Below, piece by piece: positions 43,912-55,839 of a stretch of DNA of 64,000 nt. Location: positions 1,118,501-1,182,500 of the forward strand of contig NC_085128.1 in assembly GCF_030269925.1 (NCBI RefSeq). The letters are read 5' to 3'. The position numbers and the translations under genes were made by a program. The notes beneath the pieces are model-generated. The model was not told where the DNA came from. It was given only the letters and a program-made list of their open reading frames with translations, and searched no databases. Source of the DNA: Bombyx mori. Its lineage: Eukaryota > Arthropoda > Insecta > Lepidoptera > Bombycidae. The number at the start of each line of letters is the position of its first letter. Position 1 is the first letter of the stretch.

Positions 43912-44281
43912 TCTATATATGAATACGTAAAGCAAAAACTTTGTACCCCTTTTTACGTAAATTGCTGGTGGTATTACTGGTGGTAGGACTGGTGGTGGTA
44001 GGGTCTTGGAGTCCATACGGTTAGGTACCACCACCTTGCCTATTTCTGCCACGAAGCAGTAATGCGTTTCGGTTTGAAGGGTGGGGCAGCTGTTGTAACT
44101 ATACTGAGACCTTAGAACTTATATCTCTATACAGCATCACTGTAAGACCAATACAAGTGGAGCACCAATAAAGAATGTTTCAAAATATTTTCACTTTCTA
44201 CGTAAATGAAGTGGGGGGGTAAAATTTAGCGTTATGCCAAAGTAACTATTCCACGCGGACGGAGTCGCGGGCTATAGCTAG
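43912..44281 (+). mobile_element. Helitron-like element with nested Bm1
   Basis: TC start after A (tctatatatgaatacgtaaa), 3' end cacgcggacggagtcgcggg, ctatag, CTAG. A 3'-truncated Bm1 body lies at 43974..44128 within it. Confidence 0.5.
43974..44128 (+). repeat. Bm1-type SINE, truncated
   Basis: A reiterated ggtggta start, body through gttgtaactatactgagacc, lost after atatctc. Confidence 0.8.
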
Positions 44282-44459
44282 TAGAGAATATAGAGAAACA
44301 GTGCAGAATGTTAATATTTTTTTATTATACCTAAAAAATACATTAAATAAAAATAACAAAAATATCACCCACTACCATGTATTTGAATCGACACTATAAT
44401 AATATGTACTCTGTATTTATTGTAAAACTTTTGTTATTGTTGAAAGTTCGGTTCCCTCT

Positions 44460-44836
44460 GTATTTTGTACCGCATGTTCCATGGGGAGTGCTCTGAGGAA
44501 TTGTTTAAGATGATACCAACGTCTCGTTTTTACCATCGCACCGCCCGTCACCGGAGTAGAGTTCATCCATACTACCTGGAGCCACTGCGGTCATCCACAG
44601 TGCGTTTCCAGAGATCTTTTTTGCCACGTACCATCCGGTTATGGAATGAGCTCCCCTCCACGGTGTTTTCCGAGCGCTATGACATGTCCTTTTTCAAACG
44701 AGGCTTGTGGAGAGTATTAAGCGGTAGGCAGCGGCTTGGCTCTGCCCTTGGCATTGCTGAAGTCCATGGGCGACGGTAACCACTCACCATCAGATGGGCC
44801 GTATGCTCGTCTGCCTACAAAGGCAATTAAAAAAAA
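44460..44836 (+). mobile_element. LINE 3' end with ORF2 C-terminus (RLWNELP-family)
   Basis: A 104-codon frame (44465..44779) reads ...SFLPRTIRLWNELPSTVFSE and [11 protein letters not shown], typical of the extreme C-terminus of CR1/Jockey-like LINE ORF2, then a 3' tail with ccatgggcgacggtaaccac and tctgcctacaaaggcaatta plus A run. It is 5'-truncated. It is the reference for the smaller fragments at 2956, 10868, 11938, 55215 and 63458. Confidence 0.75.
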
Positions 44837-45344
44837 GTCTGTGGTCAAATTGAGAATATTATAATATTGTTTGTCTATAGTGTAGTGTTGGCGAAATCTG
44901 TGATCATAGAAGTATAATTTTCTTTGACAATAGAACTATAATAATGTTCAAACTTATAATTTCAATTAATTATAGTCGAATTTCGACTACTGAGGAATCT
45001 AGTTCCCTATTATTCTTCCCTATTATTAGTCCCTAGTATACCATTATTACTAGAAAATGACCCTCAAGCAAATATTGTACGCTATATAAGATATTATTGC
45101 CACCACCAATGCCCAATATATTTTTGCAATGGAAATATAAATATGCCGTTTTCATGCATCCAGACGTTTCCTGAACGAAATAAGATAAAAGAAAATTATG
45201 TGTTTCATAATTTTTGTTACAAAATATATTTTGGAAAAAATTAATAAACGATCCCTGTTCTTGGATTAGATAATGGAGTAAAATCGAAATTTCGATTTCG
45301 ACTTTGGCACGCTTGCAGTTCGAGATGAACTTATTCCTTTCGTG

Positions 45345-45993
45345 CATCCTAATTTTTTTTTTCCTACCTGTGCTGATAGCCTTGAGAGGCTTTTTTTTGT
45401 TGCTTAGATGGTTGGACGAGCTCACAGCCCACCTGGTGTTAAGTGGTTACTGGAGCCCATAGACATCCAAAACGTAAATGCGCCATCCACCTTGAGATAT
45501 AAGTTCTAAGGTCTCAGTATAGTTACAACGGCTGCCCCACCCTTCAAACCGAAATGCATTACTGCTTCACGCCAGAAATAGGCAGGGCGGTGGTACCCAC
45601 CCGCGCGGACTCACAAGAGGTCCTACCACCAGTAATTACGCAAATTATAATTTTGCTGATTTCAGTTTTATTACACGATGTTATTCCTTCACCGTGGAAG
45701 TCAATCGTGAACATTTGTTGAGTACGTATTTCATTAGAAAAATTGGTACCCGCCTGGGATTCGAACATCGGGGCATCGCTCAACACTAATGCACCGGACG
45801 TCTTATCCGTTAGGCTATTTCAGCTTCGCCTTGACGTGTAGGTGAGCTCACGGGGTTCAAACCGGGAGTGTTGCTAACACTGGCCCTAGCAAGAGCCGTG
45901 CTTCGCAGAATCTACCACGGGATCGGAAACGCGACCCACTGAGAAGATCCGGTGAGAAACTCAGTGGGCTGTGTCTACGGGTTCATTTACTCG
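45345..45993 (+). repeat. Family-B repeat split by a Bm1
   Basis: The 5' part 45345..45391 (cctacctgtgctgatagcct, tgagaggct) and the 3' part from 45812 (aggctatttcagcttcgcc, gtgagctcacggggttc ... cagtgggctgtgtct) flank the inverted Bm1. aggct is present on both sides. Confidence 0.8.
45391..45811 (-). repeat. Near full-length Bm1-type SINE
   Basis: Poly-T, ttgcttagatggttggacga, body, linker, then the head in inverse (gattcgaacatcggggcatc, ccggacgtcttatccgtt). Confidence 0.9.
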
Positions 45994-46099
45994 TATGAAT
46001 ATTTATTGACAAAGGAATAACAGTGTATAATAAAAAATTAACTTGCAAAATTTGTAATTTGCAAAATTATTAAACAATTGAGACATAAATCACAAGCAC

Positions 46100-46380
46100 A
46101 AATTACTATATCCACAAATCTCAAGATGAGTAGTGGCATTCACGTTGTAATGTCCATAGGCTGCAGTGACCACTTAAGAGCATGTGGGCCGTGAGCTCAT
46201 TCAATCGGCAACGCAATAAACTACAAATATAACCTACATAACTATTGATCGTGCTAGAAATGATGATCGAGCTTACGACCCATCTCGTGTTAAGTGGTTA
46301 GCGGAGTCCAGAGACATCCCGTAAAACGGCTGTCCCATCCGTGAAACCCGAAAACGTGACACTTTATGGCCAGTAGTAAT
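46100..46380. repeat. Two decayed Bm1 pieces, head to head
   Basis: 46100..46225 is a plus-oriented body end (atctcaagatgagtagtggc ... gtgagctcat, gcaataaac); 46262..46380 is a minus-oriented one (cgagcttacgacccatctcg ... tggccagtag). Confidence 0.6.
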
Positions 46381-46590
46381 TTTTTAATAATTGAATTATT
46401 TCATTTATGCAACCGTATTTTTTTATTCAATTAGGATGCAGTTATTCGTAATACTTGAAAAGTCACCCTTAAGAGCATAAAATGCTTTTGGTCGCACTGT
46501 TAAAATAAGATTGACACGTCGAACTAACAAATTGAATACAATAATATAAACAATTACTAGAGTTTTATATTACGAGTTTTACAACTTACT

Positions 46591-46844
46591 TTACTGGGGG
46601 TAGGACCACTTGTGAGTCCGCGCGGATAGGTACCACCGCCCTGCTTATTTCTGCCGTGAAGCAGTATAGCGTTTCAGTTTGAAGGGTGGGGTAGCCGTTG
46701 TAACTATACTGAGACTTTAGAACTTGTATCTCAAGGTGGGTGGCGCGTCTACGTTGTAGACGTCTATGGGCTCCAGTAACCACTTAACATCAGGTGGGCT
46801 GTGAGCTCGTGCACCCATCTAAGCAATAAAAAAAAAAAAAAAAA
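46591..46844 (+). repeat. Bm1-type SINE, body only
   Basis: ttactgggggtaggaccact to gcacccatctaagcaataaa plus 15 further A. Confidence 0.9.
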
Positions 46845-46849
46845 CTTAC

Positions 46850-47660
46850 AAAACAAGAAAACAATCTGAACGAATCAAAGGTCAACTACCGAACGACACA
46901 ATTAGTTGGCGACCAGTAAGATCATGAAGCTCATGAATGATCAGAAGCTAATGAACCGTGAATTATTCGTGAAAACGGGATCCGTGAGACGGTCTCGTGT
47001 TGCGCCACTCAAGAAAACGCTCCTCCTTCAGAAGTACCGGACTAAAAATAGCGTTTGTCATTAGGCCAATGGCCTTATTATTTTGTGTGACGGCTAACAT
47101 ATGTATGAACCGAAATAAAACCGTGCTATCGGTCGTCTACACCGGCTATGGGCGGAGGAGAAAACTGTCTGGTTTTCAGTAGAAAAAAACAAAAAAAAAA
47201 CTTAATAGTAAGCTGTAAATCATCTGATATGCCTTTAGGATGTCGTTCTTTAACCCATTGGGACATCACTGATTGCGAAATCGTATATATATATATATTT
47301 TCTGGGTTGGATGAATATTTTCATCGAATTAGTTTAACCGTTAACGATGATGTTTTTATAACGGATTTTATTTAGAAAACCGTCTGCGGGGATTTAGAAT
47401 TTTACATCTCGACATTCGAAGCGGATACGTTACGAAGTGAATTCGCTGTAGCTCATATGAATTAAACTAATGCCGCGGAGATCTATTTATCTTTTGAAAC
47501 ATTGTTGCATTTCTCTATGTTAAGTGTGTTAGATAAATGTGTAGTTATTTAAAATTAAGCGGAAACTTGTAATAATTGGAACGGATTAACATAAAAAAGG
47601 AGTTTAGTTAACAGAGTAAGGCTTATTTTTAGAATCGAAAGAATAATAGAATAGAAGGAA
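46850..47660. other. No recognisable gene
   Basis: No motif-bearing frame; an AT run near 47287. Confidence 0.35.
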
Positions 47661-47663
47661 TCG

Positions 47664-47870
47664 GTCCGACGGGGGGGACATAAAAGGAAAAACAAAATTG
47701 TTATCATTCATTTATTTAATTCCGAGGATTTTCATGTTTATCTTTTAAATCTTTTAAACCTTCTCTGGACTTCCACAAATAATTCAAGACCAAAATTAGC
47801 CAAATCGGTTGAGCCGTTCTCGAGTTTTAGCGAGACTAACGAACAGCAATTCATTTTTATATATAGATAT
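47664..47870 (+). repeat. RTE-like LINE 3' tail, copy 2
   Basis: ccttctctggacttccacaa, ccaaatcggttgagccgttc, tcgagttttagcgagactaa, ending tatatatagata; sister of 3428..3626. Confidence 0.5.
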
Positions 47871-48308
47871 TACCATTGCGAGATTAATAGTAAGGTGCTT
47901 AACTTTAAGTGGGCCTATGGCTAGCTTAGCCAAATCAGTATCAATATAGGTGAAAGTTCCTTACCAAATAATTGAAATTGAAAAAAATATATTTCATAAC
48001 CGGTTCATTGAACGAAAATATATTTTTGGAACGTAACGTAGTTTGGCATAAGCGGAATAAATATTCACAAACATCCATCCTCTCGTGAATGGAGTCGTGT
48101 GGGTGTCGAAGCCTGAATGGATGACGTCAGGGTGATAGAGTTGGAGACGACAGGCGCCATATTTTGATCCCTCCCACGTATCTCATGATATATCTGAATC
48201 GGTTCATTTGTTATTATGTGGGTAATCACCCTAGTTTCAATGCACGACTTGATTGATTTAAAATTCTCCAATTATTTTCGTTCATCTTACTTACTTACAT
48301 CATCGTTT

Positions 48309-48552
48309 TTACTGGTGGTAGGACTTCTTGTGAGTCCGCGCGGGTAAATACCACCACGCTGCCTATTTCTGTCGTGAAGCAGTAATGCGTTTCGGTTTGA
48401 AGGGCGGGGCAGCCGTTGTAACTATACTTGAGACCTTAGAACTTATATATCAAGGTGGGTGGCGCATTTACGTTGTAGATGTCTATGGGCTCCAGTAACC
48501 ACTTAACACCAGGTGGGTTGTGAGCTCGTCCACCCATATATGCAATAAAAAA
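48309..48552 (+). repeat. Bm1-type SINE, body only
   Basis: actggtggtaggacttcttg to cacccatatatgcaataaaa. Confidence 0.9.
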
Positions 48553-48559
48553 TATATTT

Positions 48560-49325
48560 TATTTTATTAAAGTTAGTCATTACAATTTTCAGTTAAGTCG
48601 TATTGTATAATTGATTGACGTTAGGTGACCGGAGAACAATTTTTTTTCCAATTATTAGGAATCCATATCGCGTCAATGCGTTGGCTTTTCTGCATCAACC
48701 GTGGCTTAGCTTCAAAGAACAACTCGAACTATCAGTCTAAATATACTCGTATATATCTCTCATCGCTTCTTAACGTGCGCACGGTAATATTAAGGAACTT
48801 CATTAATGACATATCCTGCTAAATTAAAGACTAACTATAAAAAATGTTTGTCGAATTTAAGACGGGGCTATTGTTATTTATCAGGTTATTATTGCTTTGC
48901 CAAACTTTGCCTATCTATTCTATACGTCACGGAATGTTCTTTCCTGGTGTTTCTTATGAATGGGTCGACGTCAGGGCTAGATCTCGTTACAATCTATTTT
49001 CGAGAGGCTAAGGAACCCTCGGCGTTGATGGCTTTGACGAAGCTCTTGAAATGTATTTCTAAGTGCCAGTTGTTTGATGATTTAATGTTTGCTTTATGCG
49101 CAATTCACAGACAAATCTTTCTTGTATCGAAAGAAAAACGCCTACTATCCGAAATTCTTGTATTTGACTTCTTATTTAAATACAAAAAAAAAAACATCAA
49201 ACTAATGTCTATCAAACAAAAACTTATTTTCCGAAATAATACTAAACCCATTCTAAATGCGTCGATTCGTTATTTTCCTAGACACCTCCGAAAACAATGA
49301 TTGGTTCTCTCGTGCCGTGTCCCGT
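48560..49325. other. No recognisable gene
   Basis: A 164-codon plus-strand frame at 48806..49300 has no recognisable domain and AT-driven composition; I do not call it a gene. Confidence 0.3.
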
Positions 49326-49329
49326 CATT

Positions 49330-49605
49330 TCGGATCCTGCCGATCCACTAACGGTGCTTTTAGGTACCTCAAGCACCGTTCATCGTTCTCGACTAACCCG
49401 TCGCTTGCGACGAAGGGCTCGACGAGTAAATTAACCCTCAGACACAGCCCACTGAGTTCCTCGTCGGATCTTCTCAGTGGGTCGCGTTTCTGCGAAGCAC
49501 GGCTCTTGCTAGGGTTCGTGTTAGCAACGTCGTCAGGTTTGAGCCCCGTGAGCTCACCTACTTGTTAAGGTTAAGCTGAAATAGCCTCTCAAGGCTCTCA
49601 GCTTT
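49330..49605 (-). repeat. Family-B repeat
   Basis: Inverted copy: cttgcgacgaagggctcgac, cagacacagcccactgagtt, gcacggctcttgctagggtt, ccccgtgagctcacctactt, aatagcctctcaaggctctc. About 25 bp around the usual ccggatcggaaac segment are missing. Confidence 0.8.
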
Positions 49606-49974
49606 GTTAGGACAAAGCAAACGTATCGAGCGGAACTCGCGGCGACGACTAGTCACAAGTCCGAGTATCTCTCACCTCAATCACCAGACATTAGTGGCGA
49701 CTAATAAAAAAAATAATCTAAGAATAGAATTACGCATCCTCAACGGAAACCGATTCGGCGGCAAGCAGGTGAGCTAAACTGGCCGGCTTCCAACTGACTC
49801 ACGGCGCGGGGCAGCAGTCGATTGTGTCGCCAGAAGTACGAACGCAGATTTATCGCGCGATTCCGAAATAAAGATTAAAATGCATTCGCGTCTTCGAGCG
49901 ACCTGTAATTTCGATTCACTGAGACACCCGAAATACTACGCCGTGCGCTCAGCACGTCGCCGCAAGCGTTAAGG

Positions 49975-50480
49975 TCGCGAGACAAGTTTGAATTAAAAAA
50001 GATGTGTGGTGTCGTGGGACACCGGATAGGAACGAAGTTCCTTATTATAAAAATATTAGTTCTAAGTTCTATTCGAGGTATAAAGAAAATAAAACTGGAG
50101 GTTTCGCAACAACCCACGGTCATTCGGTAACGTGCGAACTTATTGTGGTACACTTCATTCACGGTTGTTTGCATAAGAGTAAGTGTATTGCGCAAACGTA
50201 CGCTCTGAGATCGTGGTCAATGAATGATAAAAAATAGGTTATTTTTTGTACGTTATTACAAAGTTAAGTCGTACACTGTGTGCATTACTAATTTGTACGT
50301 TATTACAAAGTTAAGCCGTACACTGTGTGCATTATTAATAAAAATCTTACGCTACGGACGTTTTTCCCGATTAGGGTACCCCTCCACATCGTCCCATAGG
50401 AAACTTTGTTCCAAAAAAAATTGTTCAAGCCGTCCGTCCAAAGTCATATCTCAAACCGTAACTTGCTAACATCGTACGAT
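49975..50480 (+). repeat. Interspersed repeat shared with 5990..6310
   Basis: ggtgtcgtgggacaccggat, gaagttccttattataaaaa, ctattcgaggtataaagaaa, cactgtgtgcattac, acggacgtttttcccgatta. Class unknown. The same family leaves a short piece at 41520..41640. Confidence 0.55.
50246..50339 (+). repeat. Tandem duplication, 47-bp unit x2
   Basis: ttgtacgttattacaaagtt, aagtcgtacactgtgtgcat, tactaat occurs at 50246 and 50293 with two substitutions. The other copy of this repeat (5990..6310) has a single unit. Confidence 0.85.
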
Positions 50481-50529
50481 CATTTTGACAATTCACTTAT
50501 AAACTAAATACGTATATTATGGCAACAAG

Positions 50530-51260
50530 ATTGCCTAATGTGTGTAATGTTTTCTTTTTTTTTTTGGTCACCTAAGGGATACCCGATATCCTGTCCGACT
50601 CTATGGTAGCTGTTTTTAATACATTTTAAAACAATTCACAAAGTCTTAGATATGGGTAGCAGAAACACACAATGTATAGGTATATTATATAAACTAGCCT
50701 TCATTATTTAGCGCTGATCAAAGAGCTTTTTGCAGCCATATTCATAATAGTATGGGATGTATTAGTACGATTTTAAGCACACGTAGTCTCGTCAATTTCT
50801 AACAAATTAAACATTAAATTTAATTTTAATTAAAGAAAAGGAATAAAAATTTTTTCAAAATCACGAAAGACGGAAAGAAAATACTTGATTCCCTAATGTG
50901 ACAATAGACACGAAATTACTCTTTAATAGTTTAATCGATCGGTATTTCCAGTTCACAAAATTACTTTTTCAAGTAACATACTATATTACGGCCAGGATTA
51001 GTGTAGAATATTTTATATAAGTATAACATTTTAATCTATGCGTGTTGGAGGTTAAATCCGTATAATGCATCCGCATGAATTAGGTTATGTATCTAGTATT
51101 ATATTTTATAGTATGGTATATATGGTTATGCTTATATTATCCTACATCATCTTAAAATGTTATCTTGCACATGCCTACTTTCGTATTTCTGTATATTAAT
51201 ATGCTATATAATACATATCGAGTTCAATTAATAAAATGAAACTGTTGATGCTAATCCATT
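50530..51260. other. No recognisable gene
   Basis: AT-rich, nothing identified. Confidence 0.35.
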
Positions 51261-51263
51261 TTA

Positions 51264-51946
51264 GTCTTTATTAATGTTATAAATGCGAAAGTAACTCTTT
51301 CTGTCTGTCTGTCGCGCTTTCACGCCAAAGTTACTGAACCGATTTAAACGAAATTTGGTACACAAATAGTCTAAAGCCCGAGAAAGGACATAAGCTTTTT
51401 AATGCGAAAAAAGGGTTGTAAAGGGTTAAAAGGGGGGGATGAAAAGTTGTATGAAATAGGAAGTATGTAGGGAGTATCGTCATTTTTAGAGCGAAAAGCT
51501 TGAAACTTATTTTTTAGGTTGTTGATTCGACATAAATAAATATGAACCTACGCTTACGCATCAGAATAGCACATAGGCTATAGTTTATAAAAATATAGTG
51601 TGAATTACCCAAAATATAACGATAAGTGTCAATTGAGAAGGAAATAATTCTGCAATCTGCTGGCTATTTTTGCGTTGGAGTTACACGTATTTAATGTAAA
51701 ATGGAAATGTTTATCATATTTATGTTTTGTTTGTAAGCCATTAGCATATATCAATCTTTTATTTCTAAGCCATTATCGCCAAAATAGTGAAGCAAAATAT
51801 AAGAAGAGGAAATATTAGATATTTTGTTTGTTACATTCTTTTTTTATTGTATTTTTTACTGTTAGAACCAGGTTTGTATTAAAGAATATTCAATAAGGTG
51901 AATAATAAATTACAGTTCTCGAAGCGAAGCGAAGGCGGGGCGCTAG
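51264..51946 (+). mobile_element. Helitron-like element, about 680 bp
   Basis: ttattaatgttataaatgcg, aaagtaactctttctgtctg, cgctttcacgccaaagttac near the 5' end; the 3' end is cgaagcgaaggcggggcg CTAG followed by T. No Rep/helicase frame, so non-autonomous. Confidence 0.5.
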
Positions 51947-51949
51947 TAC

Positions 51950-53070
51950 CAACTGAAATGCACCTTTATTTAGATATATATATTTTTTTAATTTTTCTTT
52001 TTTTAATTAGAAAGATAAATGTCGCGTATTAAGCGAAATGTCGCTTAAACCAAATAGCCTTTCACCTTTGATATTTGTGTAGTGTTTTTTTTTTTTTGTA
52101 ATAAAGCCGAAGTCTTTAATAAATCGGGGGCCCGTAATTGCTTTACTTACTGGTAATGACTGGTATGTTTTGTGTCAGTTTTTTTCATTTAAATATAGAT
52201 TAAGTAACTCTAACAAATGGTAGAACGTTAGAAAAATATATTTGAAGTCTTTCATCCAAGTTGCTAGTTCTGCAATTAACCGAGAGATGGCAGTGTATGT
52301 CTGTGGTTAAAATATACTTTCAATTTTATTTAGACTCATAGCGATACAGTTGCAGTCTTTTACTGCTCAGGGAAATGAAAAGCTGAGTGAAACGTCAAAC
52401 TTAATGTTACATAATTGTACATCGTAGGTCTTTAAAACTAAAACAAACCAAAGTATTACAGTATAGTAAGTACCCCATGCATGGGGTATACATGAGAGGT
52501 AAACTGTGGTAAGTGTGAATATTTTTGCGGGGTTCATTACAGAACTCCATAATAGTAGGTGACATTCCTGAACATGTGTTTTGTGTGTAACATAGTATGC
52601 ACATACGTATAGTTAGATCGAAGCTAGAGTAAAACAAATGAACACATAAAGCAGTAATATTGATTGAGTCATTCAGCATTTGAACCTGACGATAGGACGG
52701 CCTTTCTTACTTGAAGAGTCGATTTTAAATTTAATACGAAATAATTCTATGGAGCGTTTAATATTTATCACATAAAACCGAGTTCAATCTTCTGAATTGA
52801 AGCCGTGTACGGTGGTCCGGCGTCGTGTGTGTGCCGTGCTCGTAAAGCCTCACATTCATCCCGTGGCCCTAAAGTATCCGCAGATCAATATCTGCTACCG
52901 ATCAAGTGCCGCAACACTATTTTGTGATGTATATGTAGTTTGTTCTCACTAATTTTATATGAAAAGAATCGTTACAAATTTCATTCAATTAAAAAAAATG
53001 GATGTAATAAAATAAAAAGTCTTCACGCATTCACGAGGATAAGTAAGCCGAGAGAGCCCGAATAAATCAC
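51950..53070. other. No recognisable gene
   Basis: AT-rich intergenic DNA; nothing identified. Confidence 0.35.
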
Positions 53071-53077
53071 ATTTTTT

Positions 53078-53300
53078 TTAACCTACCTATGCTGATAGCT
53101 TTGAGAGGCTATTTCAGCGTTACCGTAGCGTGTAGGTGAGCTATCGGGGCCCAAACCGGACGTGTTGCTAACACTAGCCCTAACGCAACCCACTGAGAAG
53201 ATCCGGCGAGAAACTCAGTAGGCTGTGTTCGTCGCGAGCGACGGATTCGGCGAGGACGGTGACCGGTGCTTGAAGTATCTAAAATCACCGTTAATGGATC
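53078..53300 (+). repeat. Family-B repeat
   Basis: Extends past the usual core into gcgagcgacggattcggcga and ggtgaccggtgcttgaagta. Missing about 45 bp between the ccctaa and cgcaacccactg segments. Confidence 0.75.
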
Positions 53301-53567
53301 GGGAGGATACGTAATGACGTGTATTTGACACACAGAAACTGCCTTAAACCCGGAATCGATTCCGAACCGCATGGTACTGTAATTGGGTTACTAGACCAAC
53401 GAAGCAATGAAATGGTACGTCTTAAATACGTTTTTATAATTTACGTAGATGTGTAAGTTGTAGGTATGTTAGCGATTGGTATTAAGTCTTGTTTTTGACA
53501 TCGACAACGGGTGACGGCCAGAAAAGGGGATGATGGTAAAATTATGATTGCATTTCTAGTCACCTTC

Positions 53568-53939
53568 TGTTACTGTAAGAATATGATAATAAGCCAATAT
53601 CAACCCTAAACAGACTTAAACAAGTATAATTACTTGCGCCCAGAACGCTCGAGAAGTACAATGCCATCTATTAACAGATAGCGGAAAGTACTACTAGAGA
53701 TGTGTGGAATATTCTCGATAATTCTTGGGATGCGGTATCGGCTATAAAAGCGTTGTAGAGATGGCATACAGTCAGTCAGTATTAGGAACTACTCGAAGCG
53801 AAAAGCGAACGGATCACCCGAAGCGAAGCGGAACAAGCGAATTGAGTTTTAGAGTGTTTTAAGTGTTCTAAGTGTTGAATACAGTTTTAAGTTGTACTTT
53901 GGTGAAATTTTATTTATCCCGAATCCTCAGCGCGTAACA
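53568..53939 (+). mobile_element. Solo-LTR-like block with core promoter
   Basis: Begins TGTTAC and ends GTAACA, as LTR tips do. It holds TATAAAAG at 53741-53748 and, about 30 bp on, agtcagtcagtattagg, which contains arthropod initiator-like TCAGT words. A polyadenylation signal is not obvious and no matching target duplication is visible at the edges (CCTTC left), so identity is tentative. No gag or pol nearby. Confidence 0.4.
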
Positions 53940-53944
53940 ATATC

Positions 53945-54470
53945 ATTTTTATAATTACATAAGCTTAAAATATGTTTATACAAAACTTAATTGAATAATT
54001 AAACTAAAACGATAATTCATCATTAAACCAAATCTTAAAGGTGCATTTAGAATACATTTAGTTTAATTGAAGTTTTATTAATTATTACGTAAAAGTGTTC
54101 TTAAATAAATGAGTGTAGCCATTTTAAATTCGCTTTTAGCTCTCAATGAAAATATTGCTAAAGACTGTTTCATCTAATCATACAATCAAGTGGTAGTCTA
54201 TATGTATGTAGGTATATTAAAGTATATCCGTAGGTAATCGTCGGTGGTCAATCCCGCAGAACATCGTAAAGTTTTTACTACACCCCCAACGTAATCATTT
54301 CAACATATAAAATAATCTTTCAATCATAATGGAGAGTTAGTGTATTAATTGCTTATTGGTTTCCATTATATTCTATAATTAGGTACCGATCAATAATTTG
54401 AGGATATTACGAAAGTATTCCTTTTGTGTGTGTGTTTTAAAAGTTTTATACATTTTTAGGGTGGTCTAGG
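53945..54470. other. No recognisable gene
   Basis: Nothing identified. Confidence 0.35.
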
Positions 54471-54589
54471 TTTGATTCGGTTGTAAAGTTTATTTTTAGT
54501 TAATTTAATGTTAGATTCGGTGTTTTCTAGTTAAATTGTAAGTGACTGTTTAGTTTTTTAGTTGATATGGCGAAAGCAAGACAGACTAT

Positions 54590-54770
54590 TTGTCGAGTGG
54601 TGGGGCAACCTTCACTTTATGTGGTTGCGTTGTGGATTAAGTGACCTCTGTTAGCTAATCTCACTCCTCCTGGCTGATCCTTTGATCGCCCACCTGTCCT
54701 GGTGAAACTGGAAAGGCCTCAGGGCCACCAGTAATCCTTCAAATATAAAAAAAAAATTAAGTGATGGGAT
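54590..54770 (+). repeat. Possible LINE 3' UTR
   Basis: cacctgtcctggtgaaactg, gaaaggcctcagggccacca, then aaatataaaaaaaaaat. The GC content and A-rich end look like a retroposon tail abutting the family-B repeat; single copy in the window. Confidence 0.3.
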
Positions 54771-54771
54771 T

Positions 54772-55015
54772 CGAACCGTCGCTTGCGACGATGGGCTCGA
54801 CGAGAACCTATAGACACAGTCCACTGAGTTTCTCGCCGGATCTTCTTAGTGGGTCGCGTTTCAGATCCGGTGGTAGATTCTGCGAAGCACGGCTCTTGCT
54901 AGGGTTCGTGTAAGCAATGTCGTCAGTTTTGAGCCCCGATAGATCACCTATTAGTTAATGTTACGCTGAAATAGCCTCTCAAGGCTATCAGCTTAGGTAG
55001 GAGAAAAAAAATACA
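54772..55015 (-). repeat. Family-B repeat, near complete
   Basis: Inverted: cgtcgcttgcgacgatgggc, ctcgccggatcttcttagtg, atccggtggtagattctgcg, gcacggctcttgctagggtt, ctgaaatagcctctcaaggc, taggtaggagaaaaaaaat. Confidence 0.85.
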
Positions 55016-55161
55016 TGGATGCAGATTAAACTGTCAGTTATGTCCAAGTCAAGCGCACGGGAGTCGCCATCTACCTGGTTTTTATATCTCATTGCACTAA
55101 GGAGCTGCGTTGGTGCTCGTGGGGTAAGATTTTGAAAACTAGCCGGTTGATAGTATGGTTG

Positions 55162-55250
55162 AAGTCGCTGTGGCCTAAAGGGTCAGACGCCCGGTGTATT
55201 CGTCCTGATATCAAGCGATGTCATTATTCAAATTCCGATTTTTTTATGCC
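55162..55250 (+). repeat. Bm1-type SINE head only
   Basis: gtcgctgtggcctaaagggt (A box), decayed B box tattcaaattccgat. Confidence 0.65.
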
Positions 55251-55830
55251 TTTGTTAGGAAGATGAACATACGGCCCATCAGTGTGCTGAGTGCGAGTTT
55301 TTTAACGTTCTCGATAGCGTAAAAGTTAGCTCATATTTGTATGGAGTTGGAACGTTTGCATGCGTTTACCGCTAGGGGCACTGTTCGAACTGCATACAAA
55401 ATTGGCTTAACTTTTACGCTATCGAGAACGTTAAGATACTCGCACTAAGCACACTGATGGTGAGTGGCTGCCTTCGCCCATGGATGTCAGCAATGCCAGG
55501 AGCAAAGCTAAGTCGCCCCCTAGTGTTAAGTACACTTCATAAGCCTCGTTTGAAGGAGGACGTGTCATAGCGCTCGGGAAACCCTGTGTAGGGGAGCTCA
55601 TTCCAAAGCCGGATGGTACGTGGCAAAAAAGACCTCTGGAAACGCACTGTGGATGAACGCAGTGGTTCTAGGTAGTATGGATGATCCCTACTTCAGCGGT
55701 GTGAGGTGTGATGGTAATAGTACATTGCGCACCAAGGGTTTCTCCCTAGTTGGACATTTCCTAAAATTGGCAAACACGCGGTATGAGATGTCCCACTTTT
55801 TTCCCACGGTGCACATACTATTTTTTCTTC
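55215..55830 (-). pseudogene. LINE 3' end (RLWNELP-family), decayed
   Basis: Inverse of the 44460 element: gttaggaagatgaacatacg, then, after the MITE, gatggtgagtggctgccttc, gtttgaaggaggacgtgtca, ggagctcattccaaagccgg, ggcaaaaaagacctctggaa. Several stops and frameshifts. The left boundary is approximate. Confidence 0.65.
55281..55455. mobile_element. Short palindromic MITE, copy 2
   Basis: agtgtgctgagtgcgagttt ... ctcgcactaagcacact, with arms acgttctcgatagcgtaaaa and ttttacgctatcgagaacgt. It is inserted into the LINE tail: the flanks cggcccatc and tgatggtgagtgg join to the usual uninterrupted sequence. Confidence 0.85.
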
Positions 55831-55839
55831 TAATAGGCC

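Noticed and set aside
45033..45425. 130-codon minus-strand open frame considered as an upstream exon of the Vein-like gene
   Set aside because: No signal peptide or domain, and part of it lies in the family-B and Bm1 repeats.
48806..49300. 164-codon plus-strand open frame
   Set aside because: No recognisable motif, no partner exon, AT-driven residues; likely chance.
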